Origin: Desulfobacteraceae bacterium
GTDB lineage: Bacteria; Desulfobacterota; Desulfobacteria; Desulfobacterales; Desulfosalsimonadaceae
Reading direction: 5' to 3'
DNA: 29,182 nt
Assembly: GCA_011389605.1 (NCBI GenBank)
Contig: JAABTZ010000003.1
Span: 1 to 29,182, forward strand
Of the stretch, positions 1-8,009 are shown one piece after another (the stretch's first letter is position 1; each line of letters opens with the position of its first letter). Below the pieces are notes generated by a model, which worked only from the letters and a program-made list of their open reading frames with translations, was not told the origin of the DNA and ran no database searches. Made by a program: the position numbers and the translations under genes.

Positions 1-878
1 TCTGCTATGTAGAAACTTCGATTTCCCTTGTACGGAATTCAGAGGGGGAGGCAGCAGGTTTTCAGGGTATTGCACATGATGTAACTCAACGGCGGCTGGC
101 TCAAAAGGAAAATGAAAAACTTCAGGCCCGCCTTCATCATGCCCGGCAGATGGAGGCAATGGGCAGGCTTGCTGGCGGAATTGCGCATGATTTCAACAAT
201 ATACTTACCTCCGTGCTTGGCTACACAGAGTTGTCCTTAGACGAGGTGGAAAGGGGAAGCCTGGTTCACCATAACCTTTCCCAGGTTATGACTGCAGGTG
301 CCAGGGCAAAGAATCTCGTCAAACAGATTCTGGCTGTCAGCCGGCGGGAAAAAGAGTCGTTCAGGCCCGTGACCATCATTGCCCTTATCAGGGAGACTTT
401 GCAAAGAGTTGGTTCGACCATCCCTGATTCCATAGAATTCCGGGAGCAGATTTCCGGAGAAGACCTGATTGTAAACGGCGATCCGGTTCAGCTCGACCAG
501 ATGCTGTTAAATCTGATAAACAATGCCGTCCATGCCATGGAAGGCAAGGGCGGTGTTCTGGTTGTGGCCGCCGGCTTGTTCTCCCCTGGTGACGAGGATG
601 TCAAAGGGCGACATCCGGATGCTGTTGCCGGAGACTATGTCAGAATTTCAGTAAGCGATACAGGCGAAGGTATTTCCGAAGAATTTTTGGACAAGATTTT
701 TGAGCCTTATTTTACAAGCAGGAAGGAAGGAACCGGCACAGGGCTGGGGCTTTCCATTGTGGACGGCATTATCAGATCCCACAGGGGATACCTCAGAGTT
801 GAAAGCCGGCCCGGAAGCGGCAGCATTTTTTACGTACACCTGCCTTTGGATAAAACTGGAACAATACCAGATAGTTAG
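1..878 (+). CDS. PAS sensor histidine kinase, C-terminal part (5' end outside window)
   Basis: The frame is open from the window edge, so the gene begins upstream. The first residues, ending in a GIAHDVTQRR-type stretch, look like the end of a PAS/PAC sensory domain leading into a short coiled linker. Next come a HisKA domain with the H-box GGIAHDFNN (His is the phosphoacceptor) and a HATPase_c domain with the N-box (LDQMLLNLINNAVHAM), G1 (DTGEGI), F-box (FEPYFTS) and G2 (GTGLGLSIV). The H-box is of the NtrB-like class common in deltaproteobacterial kinases. The protein stops just after the ATPase domain, so there is no fused receiver. No response regulator gene follows, so the partner and signal are unknown. 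A cupin gene converges on it 50 nt downstream. Confidence 0.93.
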   Translation, partial: CYVETSISLVRNSEGEAAGFQGIAHDVTQRRLAQKENEKLQARLHHARQMEAMGRLAGGIAHDFNNILTSVLGYTELSLDEVERGSLVHHNLSQVMTAGARAKNLVKQILAVSRREKESFRPVTIIALIRETLQRVGSTIPDSIEFREQISGEDLIVNGDPVQLDQMLLNLINNAVHAMEGKGGVLVVAAGLFSPGDEDVKGRHPDAVAGDYVRISVSDTGEGISEEFLDKIFEPYFTSRKEGTGTGLGLSIVDGIIRSHRGYLRVESRPGSGSIFYVHLPLDKTGTIPDS

Positions 879-928
879 CAGAATCTCCCGAGATAGCTTA
901 TTGTTTAAGATACTGATTCGTTATGGCA

Positions 929-1264
929 TCAGGTTTTAAGCTCCCCGTGTACGGCAAGCCAGATGCATGGAGGCTCATGACTTGTATATGTTACCCGGTG
1001 CTTTTTACGGGCGGGCAGCAGAATATAGTCGCCGCCGGAAAGATTCAGTATTTCCCCGTTTTCAAATTCCAGCCGGGCCGTTCCCTGCAGAAGAACCACC
1101 CATTCATCCAGATGCTGGTCATACCATTTTCCGGTCTCTGTTACATGGCCTCTTGAAATGATTTTTACAGCACTCACCCGGCTGCCGGAAAAAAGTGTTT
1201 CCAGGGCTTCCTGCAAGGGATCAAAAACATGCCCATCAAGATCAAAGATATTGCCCTGAATCAT
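929..1264 (-). CDS. Small single-domain cupin protein
   Basis: A 111-residue protein, essentially one cupin beta-barrel. The first cupin motif is around QHLDEWVVLLQGTARLEFE and the second around LPARKKHRV. The metal-site pattern (H, E, then a later H) is present. Small cupins of this kind bind metals or sugar/amino-acid ligands, or act as isomerases; the sequence does not say which. The ATG is preceded by AAGGA about 7 nt upstream, supporting this start. It lies downstream of the NUDIX gene on the same strand (62-nt gap) and converges with the histidine kinase gene. Confidence 0.85.
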   Translation of the reverse strand: MIQGNIFDLDGHVFDPLQEALETLFSGSRVSAVKIISRGHVTETGKWYDQHLDEWVVLLQGTARLEFENGEILNLSGGDYILLPARKKHRVTYTSHEPPCIWLAVHGELKT

Positions 1265-1326
1265 TGCACTGTCCTTGCCCGGGGTTCAGGGTTTTTTTGA
1301 ATCATTTACCGGCCGCCGGGGTATTT

Positions 1327-1914
1327 TCAGTCGTATTCCCGCCCTGTTTTGAGCAGTGAAATAAGGTTATTTAAAATTCTTGCTGTCAGGCCCCAGATAA
1401 TATCGCTGCCGTATTGATACAAATCACTCTCAAATTCCATGCCTTTCCAGTTGTAATAACCATATGAATAAGTTTCCGGCTCCAGGAGGCGGGAGAATGG
1501 AATTACAATCAAACGCTCCACTTCCCTGGGATCGGGCCTGAAATCATACGGATAAGGGATGCGTCCGATAAAAGGGGTTATAAAATAACTCGATGCCAGT
1601 GTCTTCTGGGTGCTCAAAGCTCCCCACACTTCAATCTGATCCTGCCTGACTCCAATCTCCTCTTCCGTTTCCCTCAGGGCCGTTTCCAGGTCGTCTTTGT
1701 CGGTTTTGTCTTTTCTGCCTCCGGGAAACGAGATCTGATCGCCGTGAACACCCTGATAATCAGGGCGCTTCATAAAAACAAGGGACAGTCCCTGGGGGGC
1801 CGGGTAATACGGGATTAAAACCGAGGCAGGGGTCCGGCTCGATGACGGTATGTGTCTTGGCTTGTGATTTGCCAGTATTTCCTTGATTTCCGGTTCACTA
1901 AAAGTTGTTTTCAA
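1327..1914 (-). CDS. NUDIX hydrolase, CoA pyrophosphatase type
   Basis: A 195-residue NUDIX protein. The NUDIX helix runs from GGRKDKTD to LRETEEEIG, with the extended spacing of the NudL/YeaB group. It is preceded by the CoA-specific segment (MKRPDYQGVHGDQISFPGG), which resembles the NuCoA signature, so hydrolysis of CoA or acyl-CoA to 4'-phosphopantetheine and 3',5'-ADP is the likely reaction. The start is doubtful: the only candidate near the 5' end is a TTG with no Shine-Dalgarno sequence, and a TGA lies in frame six codons upstream. That TTG sits beside a solo end of the dispersed repeat described elsewhere (1911-1932), so the native 5' end may have been altered. Confidence 0.85.
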   Translation of the reverse strand: MKTTFSEPEIKEILANHKPRHIPSSSRTPASVLIPYYPAPQGLSLVFMKRPDYQGVHGDQISFPGGRKDKTDKDDLETALRETEEEIGVRQDQIEVWGALSTQKTLASSYFITPFIGRIPYPYDFRPDPREVERLIVIPFSRLLEPETYSYGYYNWKGMEFESDLYQYGSDIIWGLTARILNNLISLLKTGREYD

Positions 1915-1932
1915 TTTTTTACGGTGCCATCA
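1911..1932 (-). repeat. Solo end of the ~155-bp dispersed palindromic element
   Basis: On the minus strand this reads TTGATGGCACCGTAAAAA, identical over 18 nt to the left end of the full copy at 26125-26279, and then diverges. No other part of the element is present. It overlaps the putative start of the NUDIX gene. Confidence 0.6.
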
Positions 1933-2114
1933 ATTTTTGTAAGTTGTAAATCTTTATAATCCTGCTATATTTTAGCAAAGGATAAAAAATTCTGAAATCG
2001 TTTTTTTCGGATATGCAAAAAAGGCATACTCCTGGGCGCCGCCAGGGCAGCAATATAGAATTTTGTCAGAGTGAATAAAAAGCTCTCCCTTGTTAAATCC
2101 CGGCAGGCAAAATA

Positions 2115-2786
2115 ATGACACTTGTTACCGGCACGGGCACAACTGAAAAGCGCATTGGCTTGCGATGGCCGCATGTTGTTGCTATCGTCATTGTAACCAT
2201 AGCTGCAACCGCGGGTCTTACTTACTGGCTGCTGAGCCATTATCTGTTTGTCAGGGAGTTTAAACCCGTGGAGCTCAAACCCAAAGAGGAACAGGTGCTA
2301 AACAGCAAGCTCCGGGAACTTGGCATTGAAGTAAGGGACTCCGGTGCCGATTTTGGCCTCCCGGATCCTGAACCTTACAGCGAGGCGGGCGCCAGCCGTG
2401 AAGTTGAGTTTCTTGAGCGGGAGGTAAATGCAATGCTTGCCAGAAATACCGACCTGGCAAGGAAACTGGTCATTGATCTGTCAAAGGATCTGGTCAGTGC
2501 AAAACTGCTGCTTCCCCTTGGCCAGGATTTCCCTGTGCTCGGGGGCAAGACCCTGCGCGTAAATGCGGGCGTGGAGCTTGCCTATAAATACGGCCGGCCT
2601 GTTGTTGTGTTAAAGGGCGTAAGTGTCATGGGTGTGCCAATACCCAATGCCTGGCTTGGCAACCTTAAAAATGTCGATCTCGTCCAGGTGTTCGGTGGTA
2701 GCCAGGGCGGTTGGAAAACCTTTGCCGAAGGCGTTGAATATATTCATGTGGAAGATGGCCGTTTACTGATAAGGCTTAAGCAATAA
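2115..2786 (+). CDS. Hypothetical single-pass membrane protein
   Basis: A 223-residue protein I do not recognise by name. Residues about 17-45 form one hydrophobic membrane segment (PHVVAIVIVTIAATAGLTYW) after a short basic N-terminus, so the remaining ~175 residues are probably periplasmic. That part has a charged, partly helical stretch (EREVNAMLARNTDLARKL) followed by beta-rich sequence with repeated G-V patterns (GKTLRVNAGVELAYKYG, VVVLKGVSVMG). The layout loosely recalls DUF2140/LolA-like periplasmic domains, but that is only an impression. An AGG about 8 nt upstream of the ATG is a weak ribosome site. It converges with the M48 protease gene. Confidence 0.75.
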   Translation: MTLVTGTGTTEKRIGLRWPHVVAIVIVTIAATAGLTYWLLSHYLFVREFKPVELKPKEEQVLNSKLRELGIEVRDSGADFGLPDPEPYSEAGASREVEFLEREVNAMLARNTDLARKLVIDLSKDLVSAKLLLPLGQDFPVLGGKTLRVNAGVELAYKYGRPVVVLKGVSVMGVPIPNAWLGNLKNVDLVQVFGGSQGGWKTFAEGVEYIHVEDGRLLIRLKQ

Positions 2787-2817
2787 ACGTTATTGTCCAG
2801 CTTTCCGTTTTGGGTTT

Positions 2818-4170
2818 TTATTTGGCAGATGTTTTGATAACCCCCCATTCCACAAGGCGTTTGTGGGCGTGCTGGGCTTGGCTGCCCTGGTTTACCTGCT
2901 GGAGAAATTTGTAGTAGTCTTCGGCTGCCTTCTGTTTTTTATTCATGCCTTCATAGGCATATCCACGGTAGAAAAGGATGTTTGGATTTCCGGGAAGCTT
3001 GGTTTCATAAGCCGTGAAATTCTCAACCGCCTGGTCATATTTTTTCAGGTTGATACAGGCAAGTCCGTTGATGTGGTTGGCCTGGGCCTCGCCGGGGTAG
3101 ACCTGCTTGGCTTTTTCCGAAAATTTAAGGGCCTGGTCGTATTTTTTCTTTGCCATTTGGCATTTGGACATCATGACAAGCCCGGCATAATCGTTTGGTG
3201 CGGTTTTCAGGCCCTGTTTGAATAAAGTCTCGGCTCCGTCATAGTCTTTTTTGCCCATGGATTCTTCTGCCTGCTGGAAATGCTCAATGGCTGGTTTGAT
3301 CCTTCGAAGGCCCGCGGTATGATCCATGTATCGTTGCCGCTGCAGCGGCTGGCCGGCATATTTGGAAAATTTGCCCTCTTTCATTCTGATGGCGGTGTCG
3401 TAGCGCTCCTGGCTCATGGGATGCGTGGAAAACATAAGGGATACCGCACCGGCATCTGCCTTGTGCATGCTGTTTAACATATCCATGAGATCTACAAAGC
3501 CCTTTGTGCCATACCCGCTTTGGGTCATGTAGGTCATGCCCAGCCGGTCTGCTTCCCGCTCGTTGTCGCGGCTGTATGAAGCAAGAAGTGCTCCGGCCCC
3601 GAGCATGCCAAGCTGGGCTGCCAGCTGTCCGTATAACTCATCCCTGGTTCCGGCATAACCGGCAACCCCTGCTACAACGGCCTGGGTCAGCATGCCTTTA
3701 GACATTTGCCGGGCGGTATGCCGGGCATTTACATGCCCCATTTCGTGTCCCAGAAGAGCTGAAAGCTCTGCTTCGCTTTCAAGGGACAAAAGTATCCCCC
3801 GGGTGGTGGCGATACTTCCGCCGGGAAAGGCATAGGCGTTTATATAGGTTGCATTCACCCCCTGAAAGGAATAAGGCATATGCGGGCGGTGGCTGTAGGG
3901 GGCCATGTCCCGGCCTACCTGCTGCAGGTAGTTGTTGAGTGCGTCATCCTGTAGCTTTCCGTAATCGGTGGAAAACTGATGGGGCGAGTTTTCCTGATCC
4001 ACCTGGATTTCCCATTCTTCGGATACCAGCATTAACTGCTTTTCGCCGCTAACAGGGTTTATCGCGCATCCGGCCAGAAAACCTGCCGAAGTTAAAGCCG
4101 ATAATACCAAAAATTCCCGGCGGCTGTAGGTCCGGCCCCCCGCAATCTTATCATCAAGACAAGTTTTCAT
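2818..4170 (-). CDS. M48-family Tat lipoprotein metalloprotease with TPRs (BepA/YfgC-like)
   Basis: A 450-residue protein. It has a twin-arginine signal (SRREFLV, residues 16-22) ending in a lipobox LAGC with Cys35, so it should be exported folded and lipid-anchored. The M48 catalytic domain carries HEMGH at residues 142-146, with the third zinc ligand expected in NEREADRLG. After about residue 280 the sequence becomes TPR-like helical repeats, as in BepA, which handles outer-membrane protein quality control and LPS assembly factors. The short stretch after the lipobox (CAINPVSGEKQLMLVSE) is typical of this periplasmic M48 group. The start has a strong Shine-Dalgarno CAGGAGG 4 nt upstream. 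The next gene downstream in transcription direction is on the opposite strand. Confidence 0.93.
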   Translation of the reverse strand: MKTCLDDKIAGGRTYSRREFLVLSALTSAGFLAGCAINPVSGEKQLMLVSEEWEIQVDQENSPHQFSTDYGKLQDDALNNYLQQVGRDMAPYSHRPHMPYSFQGVNATYINAYAFPGGSIATTRGILLSLESEAELSALLGHEMGHVNARHTARQMSKGMLTQAVVAGVAGYAGTRDELYGQLAAQLGMLGAGALLASYSRDNEREADRLGMTYMTQSGYGTKGFVDLMDMLNSMHKADAGAVSLMFSTHPMSQERYDTAIRMKEGKFSKYAGQPLQRQRYMDHTAGLRRIKPAIEHFQQAEESMGKKDYDGAETLFKQGLKTAPNDYAGLVMMSKCQMAKKKYDQALKFSEKAKQVYPGEAQANHINGLACINLKKYDQAVENFTAYETKLPGNPNILFYRGYAYEGMNKKQKAAEDYYKFLQQVNQGSQAQHAHKRLVEWGVIKTSAK

Positions 4171-4207
4171 GTTTCCTCCTGTTTATACCTTAAACCTGCC
4201 CCCCGGG

Positions 4208-5413
4208 CTATCTATTGCTGCGGTACTCGAGCTGGGAATCGGGTTTGGTGAAAACCAGCTGCCAGAGCTGAGCCTGGCGGCAGCGAAAAAATCCTGCACA
4301 GCAGTTTAAGTAGTAGTGCCACATGCGCTGAAACCGCCGGTCGTAGGCATCTCCCAGTTCCGGCCAGGCACGGCGTGCATTGGCGTCCCAGGCCATCAGG
4401 GTGCGGTCATAATCCGGTCCGAAATTGTGCCAGTCCTCCAGCCGGAACAGGCCCAGGCTGGCATCATTTATTTCCCTGCGGGAGGGGATTTTGCCATTGG
4501 GAAAGATGTAGCGATTAAGGAAGGGGTCGGGGGTGGGATCGGGGTTTTCACCGCCGATGGTTTGAAGAAGGAAAATGCCGTCATTGTCTATCAGCCCTGC
4601 TGCTTTGTTAAAATAGGTCCGGTAATTTTTGCCTCCGACATGCTCAAACATTCCAATGGAAACAATCCGGTCGTACCTACCCGTCAGGGACCTGTAGTCG
4701 GCCAGTTCAATGTATACCGGCAGGCCGGAAACAAGCTCTTCCCCCAGTTTTTTCTGCTCGCGCGACACAGTGATACCAGTTACTTCAACACCAAAGTGCT
4801 TTGCCGCATGGGCTGCCATGCCGCCCCAGCCGCAGCCGATATCCAGCACCTTCATGCCGGGTTCCAGTTTAAGCTTTTTGCAGACAAGATCGAGCTTGTC
4901 TTTCTGTGCCTCCTCCAGGGTCCTCGCGTTGGCCCAGTACCCGCAGCTGTAAATCATCTGGGGATCAAGCATTTTCAAATAAAGGTCGTTGCCGATGTCA
5001 TAGTGACGTTCTCCAACATCAAAGGCCCGCCTGACACTCTGGAAATTTATTAAACGGTAGGCTGCAGCAAACATAGCCAGCTTTACCCGGGCCAGTCCCG
5101 GCAGACGCTTTTTGATGCCGGCCCCGAGCAGTCGGGCAAAAAGGTCATCTAACCGGTCGCAATCCCACCAGCCATCCATGTATGCCTCCCCCAGTCCAAG
5201 GGAGCCATCGCAAAGAACGCGCTTGTAGAGCCTGGGATCATGAACCCTGATATCCCATGGGCGATCGCCATTGATGCGGATATCAACGGTTGACAACAGG
5301 GAAACGAAAAGATCTGGCGGCGGGGTCTTGAACCGCCGCAAGGCGGCAGGCTGTACTTGTTCGTATCCGGATTTACCGAAAAGCGATTGATCCGGGTTGC
5401 TTTTTGTTTCCAT
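4208..5413 (-). CDS. cfa: Cyclopropane-fatty-acyl-phospholipid synthase
   Basis: A 401-residue SAM-dependent enzyme that methylenates the double bond of unsaturated acyl chains in membrane phospholipids. The SAM-binding motif VLDIGCGWGG is clear near the middle, with DVGERHYDIGNDLYLKML and MIYSCGYW before it and YIFPNGKIPS after it, all characteristic of the family. I chose the second ATG (5413): an upstream in-frame ATG at 5425 abuts the Shine-Dalgarno AAGGAG directly, whereas from 5413 the spacing is 12 nt. A well-formed sigma-70 promoter lies at 5477-5504, so the gene is probably transcribed independently of the MFS gene behind it. Confidence 0.94.
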   Translation of the reverse strand: METKSNPDQSLFGKSGYEQVQPAALRRFKTPPPDLFVSLLSTVDIRINGDRPWDIRVHDPRLYKRVLCDGSLGLGEAYMDGWWDCDRLDDLFARLLGAGIKKRLPGLARVKLAMFAAAYRLINFQSVRRAFDVGERHYDIGNDLYLKMLDPQMIYSCGYWANARTLEEAQKDKLDLVCKKLKLEPGMKVLDIGCGWGGMAAHAAKHFGVEVTGITVSREQKKLGEELVSGLPVYIELADYRSLTGRYDRIVSIGMFEHVGGKNYRTYFNKAAGLIDNDGIFLLQTIGGENPDPTPDPFLNRYIFPNGKIPSRREINDASLGLFRLEDWHNFGPDYDRTLMAWDANARRAWPELGDAYDRRFQRMWHYYLNCCAGFFRCRQAQLWQLVFTKPDSQLEYRSNR

Positions 5414-5476
5414 AAAACCGGCCATCTCCTTCTGATATGGTTCCTTGAAGATAAACAGCCCTGCATTTCAATTAAA

Positions 5477-5504
5477 ATATTACATCATTTGGTTTGTATG
5501 TCAA
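5477..5504 (-). promoter_or_regulatory. Sigma-70 promoter of cfa
   Basis: On the minus strand the sequence has TTGACA, a 16-nt spacer, and TAATAT, a near-consensus housekeeping promoter. It would give a leader of roughly 55-60 nt before cfa and lies between the dispersed repeat copy (5564-5717) and the gene. Confidence 0.65.
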
Positions 5505-5563
5505 CTTGGGACAAGGGTTTGATAATTTGTTTTGCCCCGGCCGAAAAGACTACCTTTTTAAAC

Positions 5564-5717
5564 TGGACGGCTTCGTAAAAGTCCAATACCTGCGTTACGC
5601 GCGATTTTTCAGAATTTCACGTACCGCTAAGTACTCTGCATTCCTCAAAATAGCGCAAGCCTTGATCTTGAACTTTTTACAAAGCCGCCCGAAATCGACT
5701 TTTTACGAGACCATTAA
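5564..5717 (+). repeat. Dispersed palindromic element, copy 1 (~154 bp)
   Basis: Full-length copy. The left end carries CTTCGTAAAA and the right end GACTTTTTACGAG, forming terminal inverted repeats. The interior contains paired arms GCGCGATTTTTCAGAAT and a matching downstream arm that would fold into a long hairpin with a GTAC...GTAC loop. It sits 32 nt past the stop codon of the MFS gene and 150 nt before the cfa start, both on the minus strand. It shares the inner right-end subtype (ACAAAGC) with the copy at 14520. Confidence 0.85.
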
Positions 5718-5749
5718 AATTTGAAACTTCAGTTTAGGTTGAAAATACT

Positions 5750-7078
5750 TCAGGTTTGCTGCCGGCACCATGTCTCCTTTGTAAAAAGCAGTAAAACAAG
5801 GGAAAGCACCACCCATGTCAAAATAAGGGCGAAGCCTTTTTGATAGGATTCAAGTGAATATATTCTCACACTGCTTAAAATTTTTCCCTGCCAGTTTATG
5901 TCCAGAACATAGCCGACCGCGGGTTGAAGAAGCATCGGTCCGGCCATAACCCCCATGTTGATCACTCCCGAGACAGTTCCTGCAAGGCGGAGCGGGAGCG
6001 ACTCCTTGGCAAGTGCAAAGCTTACAACCATGCATCCTGAGCAGAAGCCGGCGGCAAGCAGGGCAGCAACCAGAGCATAAAAAGGAAGGCCGGGAACAAA
6101 AAAAAGAATCATCCATCCTATAAGGCACAGAAGGCATCCCAGTATATAAATCGGCTTTCTTCTGCCCAGCAGATCTGAGAGCCATCCGAAAAACGGCCCG
6201 CCTGCAGCCCAGGCTACCAGCAAGGTCGAAGTTAGCAGGGAAGCCTTTGAGGTGGACATGCCGTAATGAGTGGTCAAGTATGGCACCCCCCACAGGCCGG
6301 AGAAAGTCAGCGTGGCGCCCACGATTCCAGCCGGGATAAAAAAAAGCAGAATGGTATTGCGATAGGAAAAGACTTCAGCCACTTTTCTGGCGGTGTTTGT
6401 CAATGCCCCTCCACCGGCAGGGTCTGGTTCATTGGCAGCCTGATTGGCATAACCTCTGTCAGAAGGGGCATCGCGGACAAAGATCCAGATCATTGACCCT
6501 ATAACCAGTGTGATGGCAGCAACTCCCAGCATTATGCTTCTCCAGGAGTAATAATTCATAAGCAGCCGCAGGGGCGGGCCGCCGGAGACTGCACCCATAA
6601 TTCCGAAGAAAAGGGCCATCCCGGTGACCGCTGCAAAGCGCCGGGGCGGAAACCAGTTGGCTGCCAGCTTAAGCAGTCCAACAAAGGCTACGGCCACGGA
6701 ACCGCCAATCATAAAGCGGCCCGCGCTGGCCCAAAAAAATCCCGGGGCGGCCGCAAATAAAACCGTCCCAAAACCTGCGACCAGTGCGCCTGCAGTCAGC
6801 AGTCGCCGCGGACCCCAGGTGTCTGTCATAAGACCGGTGGGAATCTGCATTGCTACATAACTGTAAAAATAAAACGCAGACAGGTGGCCCAGCCCGGCAG
6901 CCCCTATGCTGAAGTCTTTCATGAGCTCATCTGTCATAACTGCCGGGGCCACCCGGTGGAAAAATCCCACCAGGTAAAACAGCGCGCCCAGACCCCACAT
7001 GCTCCAGGAGATGTAAAGAGGCGGAAGGAACCGTTTGGGCAGCGGCGAGGTGCTCACGCTCGGATTCTTTTTATGCAT
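5750..7078 (-). CDS. Major facilitator superfamily transporter
   Basis: A polytopic membrane protein of about 442 residues with roughly twelve hydrophobic segments. It has the MFS motif after TM2 (TGLMTDTWGPRRLL) and its echo after TM8 (FGWLSDLLGRRKPIYI). The N-terminal segment WSMWGLGALFYLVGFFHRVAPAVM resembles organic-anion/phosphate-type MFS members, but the substrate cannot be read from sequence. The start is uncertain: ATGs at 7078 and 7108 and a TTG at 7135 are in frame and none has a convincing ribosome site; 7078 gives a usual short cytoplasmic N-terminus. No regulator or enzyme is clearly linked. Confidence 0.88.
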   Translation of the reverse strand: MHKKNPSVSTSPLPKRFLPPLYISWSMWGLGALFYLVGFFHRVAPAVMTDELMKDFSIGAAGLGHLSAFYFYSYVAMQIPTGLMTDTWGPRRLLTAGALVAGFGTVLFAAAPGFFWASAGRFMIGGSVAVAFVGLLKLAANWFPPRRFAAVTGMALFFGIMGAVSGGPPLRLLMNYYSWRSIMLGVAAITLVIGSMIWIFVRDAPSDRGYANQAANEPDPAGGGALTNTARKVAEVFSYRNTILLFFIPAGIVGATLTFSGLWGVPYLTTHYGMSTSKASLLTSTLLVAWAAGGPFFGWLSDLLGRRKPIYILGCLLCLIGWMILFFVPGLPFYALVAALLAAGFCSGCMVVSFALAKESLPLRLAGTVSGVINMGVMAGPMLLQPAVGYVLDINWQGKILSSVRIYSLESYQKGFALILTWVVLSLVLLLFTKETWCRQQT

Positions 7079-7205
7079 GCCGTGGCCGCAGTTTTTCAAT
7101 TCTACCATGTCCCTGGCAAATGGTCTGATCAGCAAGTTGTTTTAAGGGCTGCAAAGCCTTTTAACTCGTTTGGGGAATCGAATTGAAAAGGTTTTTGGCT
7201 CAAAT

Positions 7206-7245
7206 AAAAAAAGGAGGCTTTCCTGTCGCCGGAAAACCTCCTTTT
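7206..7245 (-). terminator. Rho-independent terminator of the cold-shock gene
   Basis: The arms at 7209-7223 and 7231-7245 form a 15-bp stem with one mismatch and a 7-nt loop. On the minus strand the stem is followed by a T-rich tail (TTTTTATTTG). It lies just downstream of the cold-shock gene's stop codon. Confidence 0.85.
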
Positions 7246-7260
7246 ACTGAATTAAGGCTT

Positions 7261-7461
7261 TTACAGCACCTTTACATTCGTGGCGGCAGGACCTTTTTGC
7301 CCCTGCTCAACTTCAAAGCTCACTTTGTCGCCTTCGTTCAGTGTTTTAAATCCATCTGCATTGATTGCTGAAAAATGGACGAATACGTCCGAGCCGTCTT
7401 CTCTTTCGATAAAACCAAAACCTTTTTTTTCATTAAACCATTTCACTGTTCCGTTTTCCAT
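7261..7461 (-). CDS. csp: Cold-shock domain protein (CspA family)
   Basis: A 66-residue cold-shock domain, the standard length. It has the RNP1-like GFGFI and RNP2-like VFVHF motifs and the opening NGTVKWFNEKKGFGFIE. Such proteins are RNA/ssDNA chaperones. The true start is the ATG at 7461, not the in-frame ATG 30 nt upstream: AAAGGAGG lies at 7471-7478 with ideal spacing, inside what would otherwise be coding sequence. A strong terminator follows. The gene is monocistronic, with a long AT-rich upstream region where a cold-responsive leader could lie, although I could not identify one. Confidence 0.96.
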   Translation of the reverse strand: MENGTVKWFNEKKGFGFIEREDGSDVFVHFSAINADGFKTLNEGDKVSFEVEQGQKGPAATNVKVL

Positions 7462-7630
7462 GGTACCTTTTCCTCCTTTGATCACCTGCAATTTATTTTG
7501 TGCCTTTCCGGCGGTTACAAATTAACGGTAACAATAGAGAAATTAAAAAACAACCCTTTAATTTAAAACGGATTTCTCAATTACCCCCAAATTTGAAAAA
7601 ATTTTTATCCAAATTAAGCGATTTTCGAGT

Positions 7631-7675
7631 TTGACAAACTCGTAAAAGGGCGCTTTTAGAAGGCTTTGTAAAAAG
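7631..7675 (+). repeat. Truncated copy of the dispersed palindromic element (tail module only)
   Basis: This 45-nt segment aligns without gaps to the reverse complement of the right end of the 14520-14674 copy, matching at 37 of 45 positions (ACTCGTAAAA, CGCTTTTAGA and GCTTTGTAAAAAG are exact). The core hairpin of the element is absent. Confidence 0.6.
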
Positions 7676-7909
7676 CTGCTTATCCCGCCCACGGCGGTAT
7701 TTTTGCAGAAAGCAAATCCATAAGCGCCCTGGCTGATCGGCGGCACGTAAAAAGGAGTTTCCTGGCTCCAGGAGCCTTTTAGAGCCTCAATTTCCGCTCG
7801 GAAACCCCCTTTTGCGCACCGCTGTCAGGGCAGCGAAGTGCAATTTCGTCAGAGCGCAAAAAAATGATTTCCCTGGAAGTATCCCTCCCCGGCCGGTGCC
7901 CGGGGCCGA
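7676..7909. other. Gene-free region with clustered inverted repeats
   Basis: No convincing coding frame exists between the cold-shock gene and the SDR gene. The stretch holds a series of short perfect palindromes: CCGCC/GGCGG (7685-7697), GGCTCC/GGAGCC (7764-7776), TTTCCG/CGGAAA (7791-7804), TTTTGCGC paired with GCGCAAAA (7810-7817 with 7854-7861) enclosing CGCTG/CAGCG (7820-7835), and CCCCGG/CCGGGG (7887-7905). Decayed mobile-element ends and a structured leader of the SDR gene are both possible. Confidence 0.5.
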
Positions 7910-8009
7910 GATATAACAGTAGCTTTTTTTGAAGTTACTTAAAGGGGGCAGGACTTAACCTGCAAATTACAAAACAATCTAAAAAAAATAAGAGGAAAGG
8001 AATCTTTCA

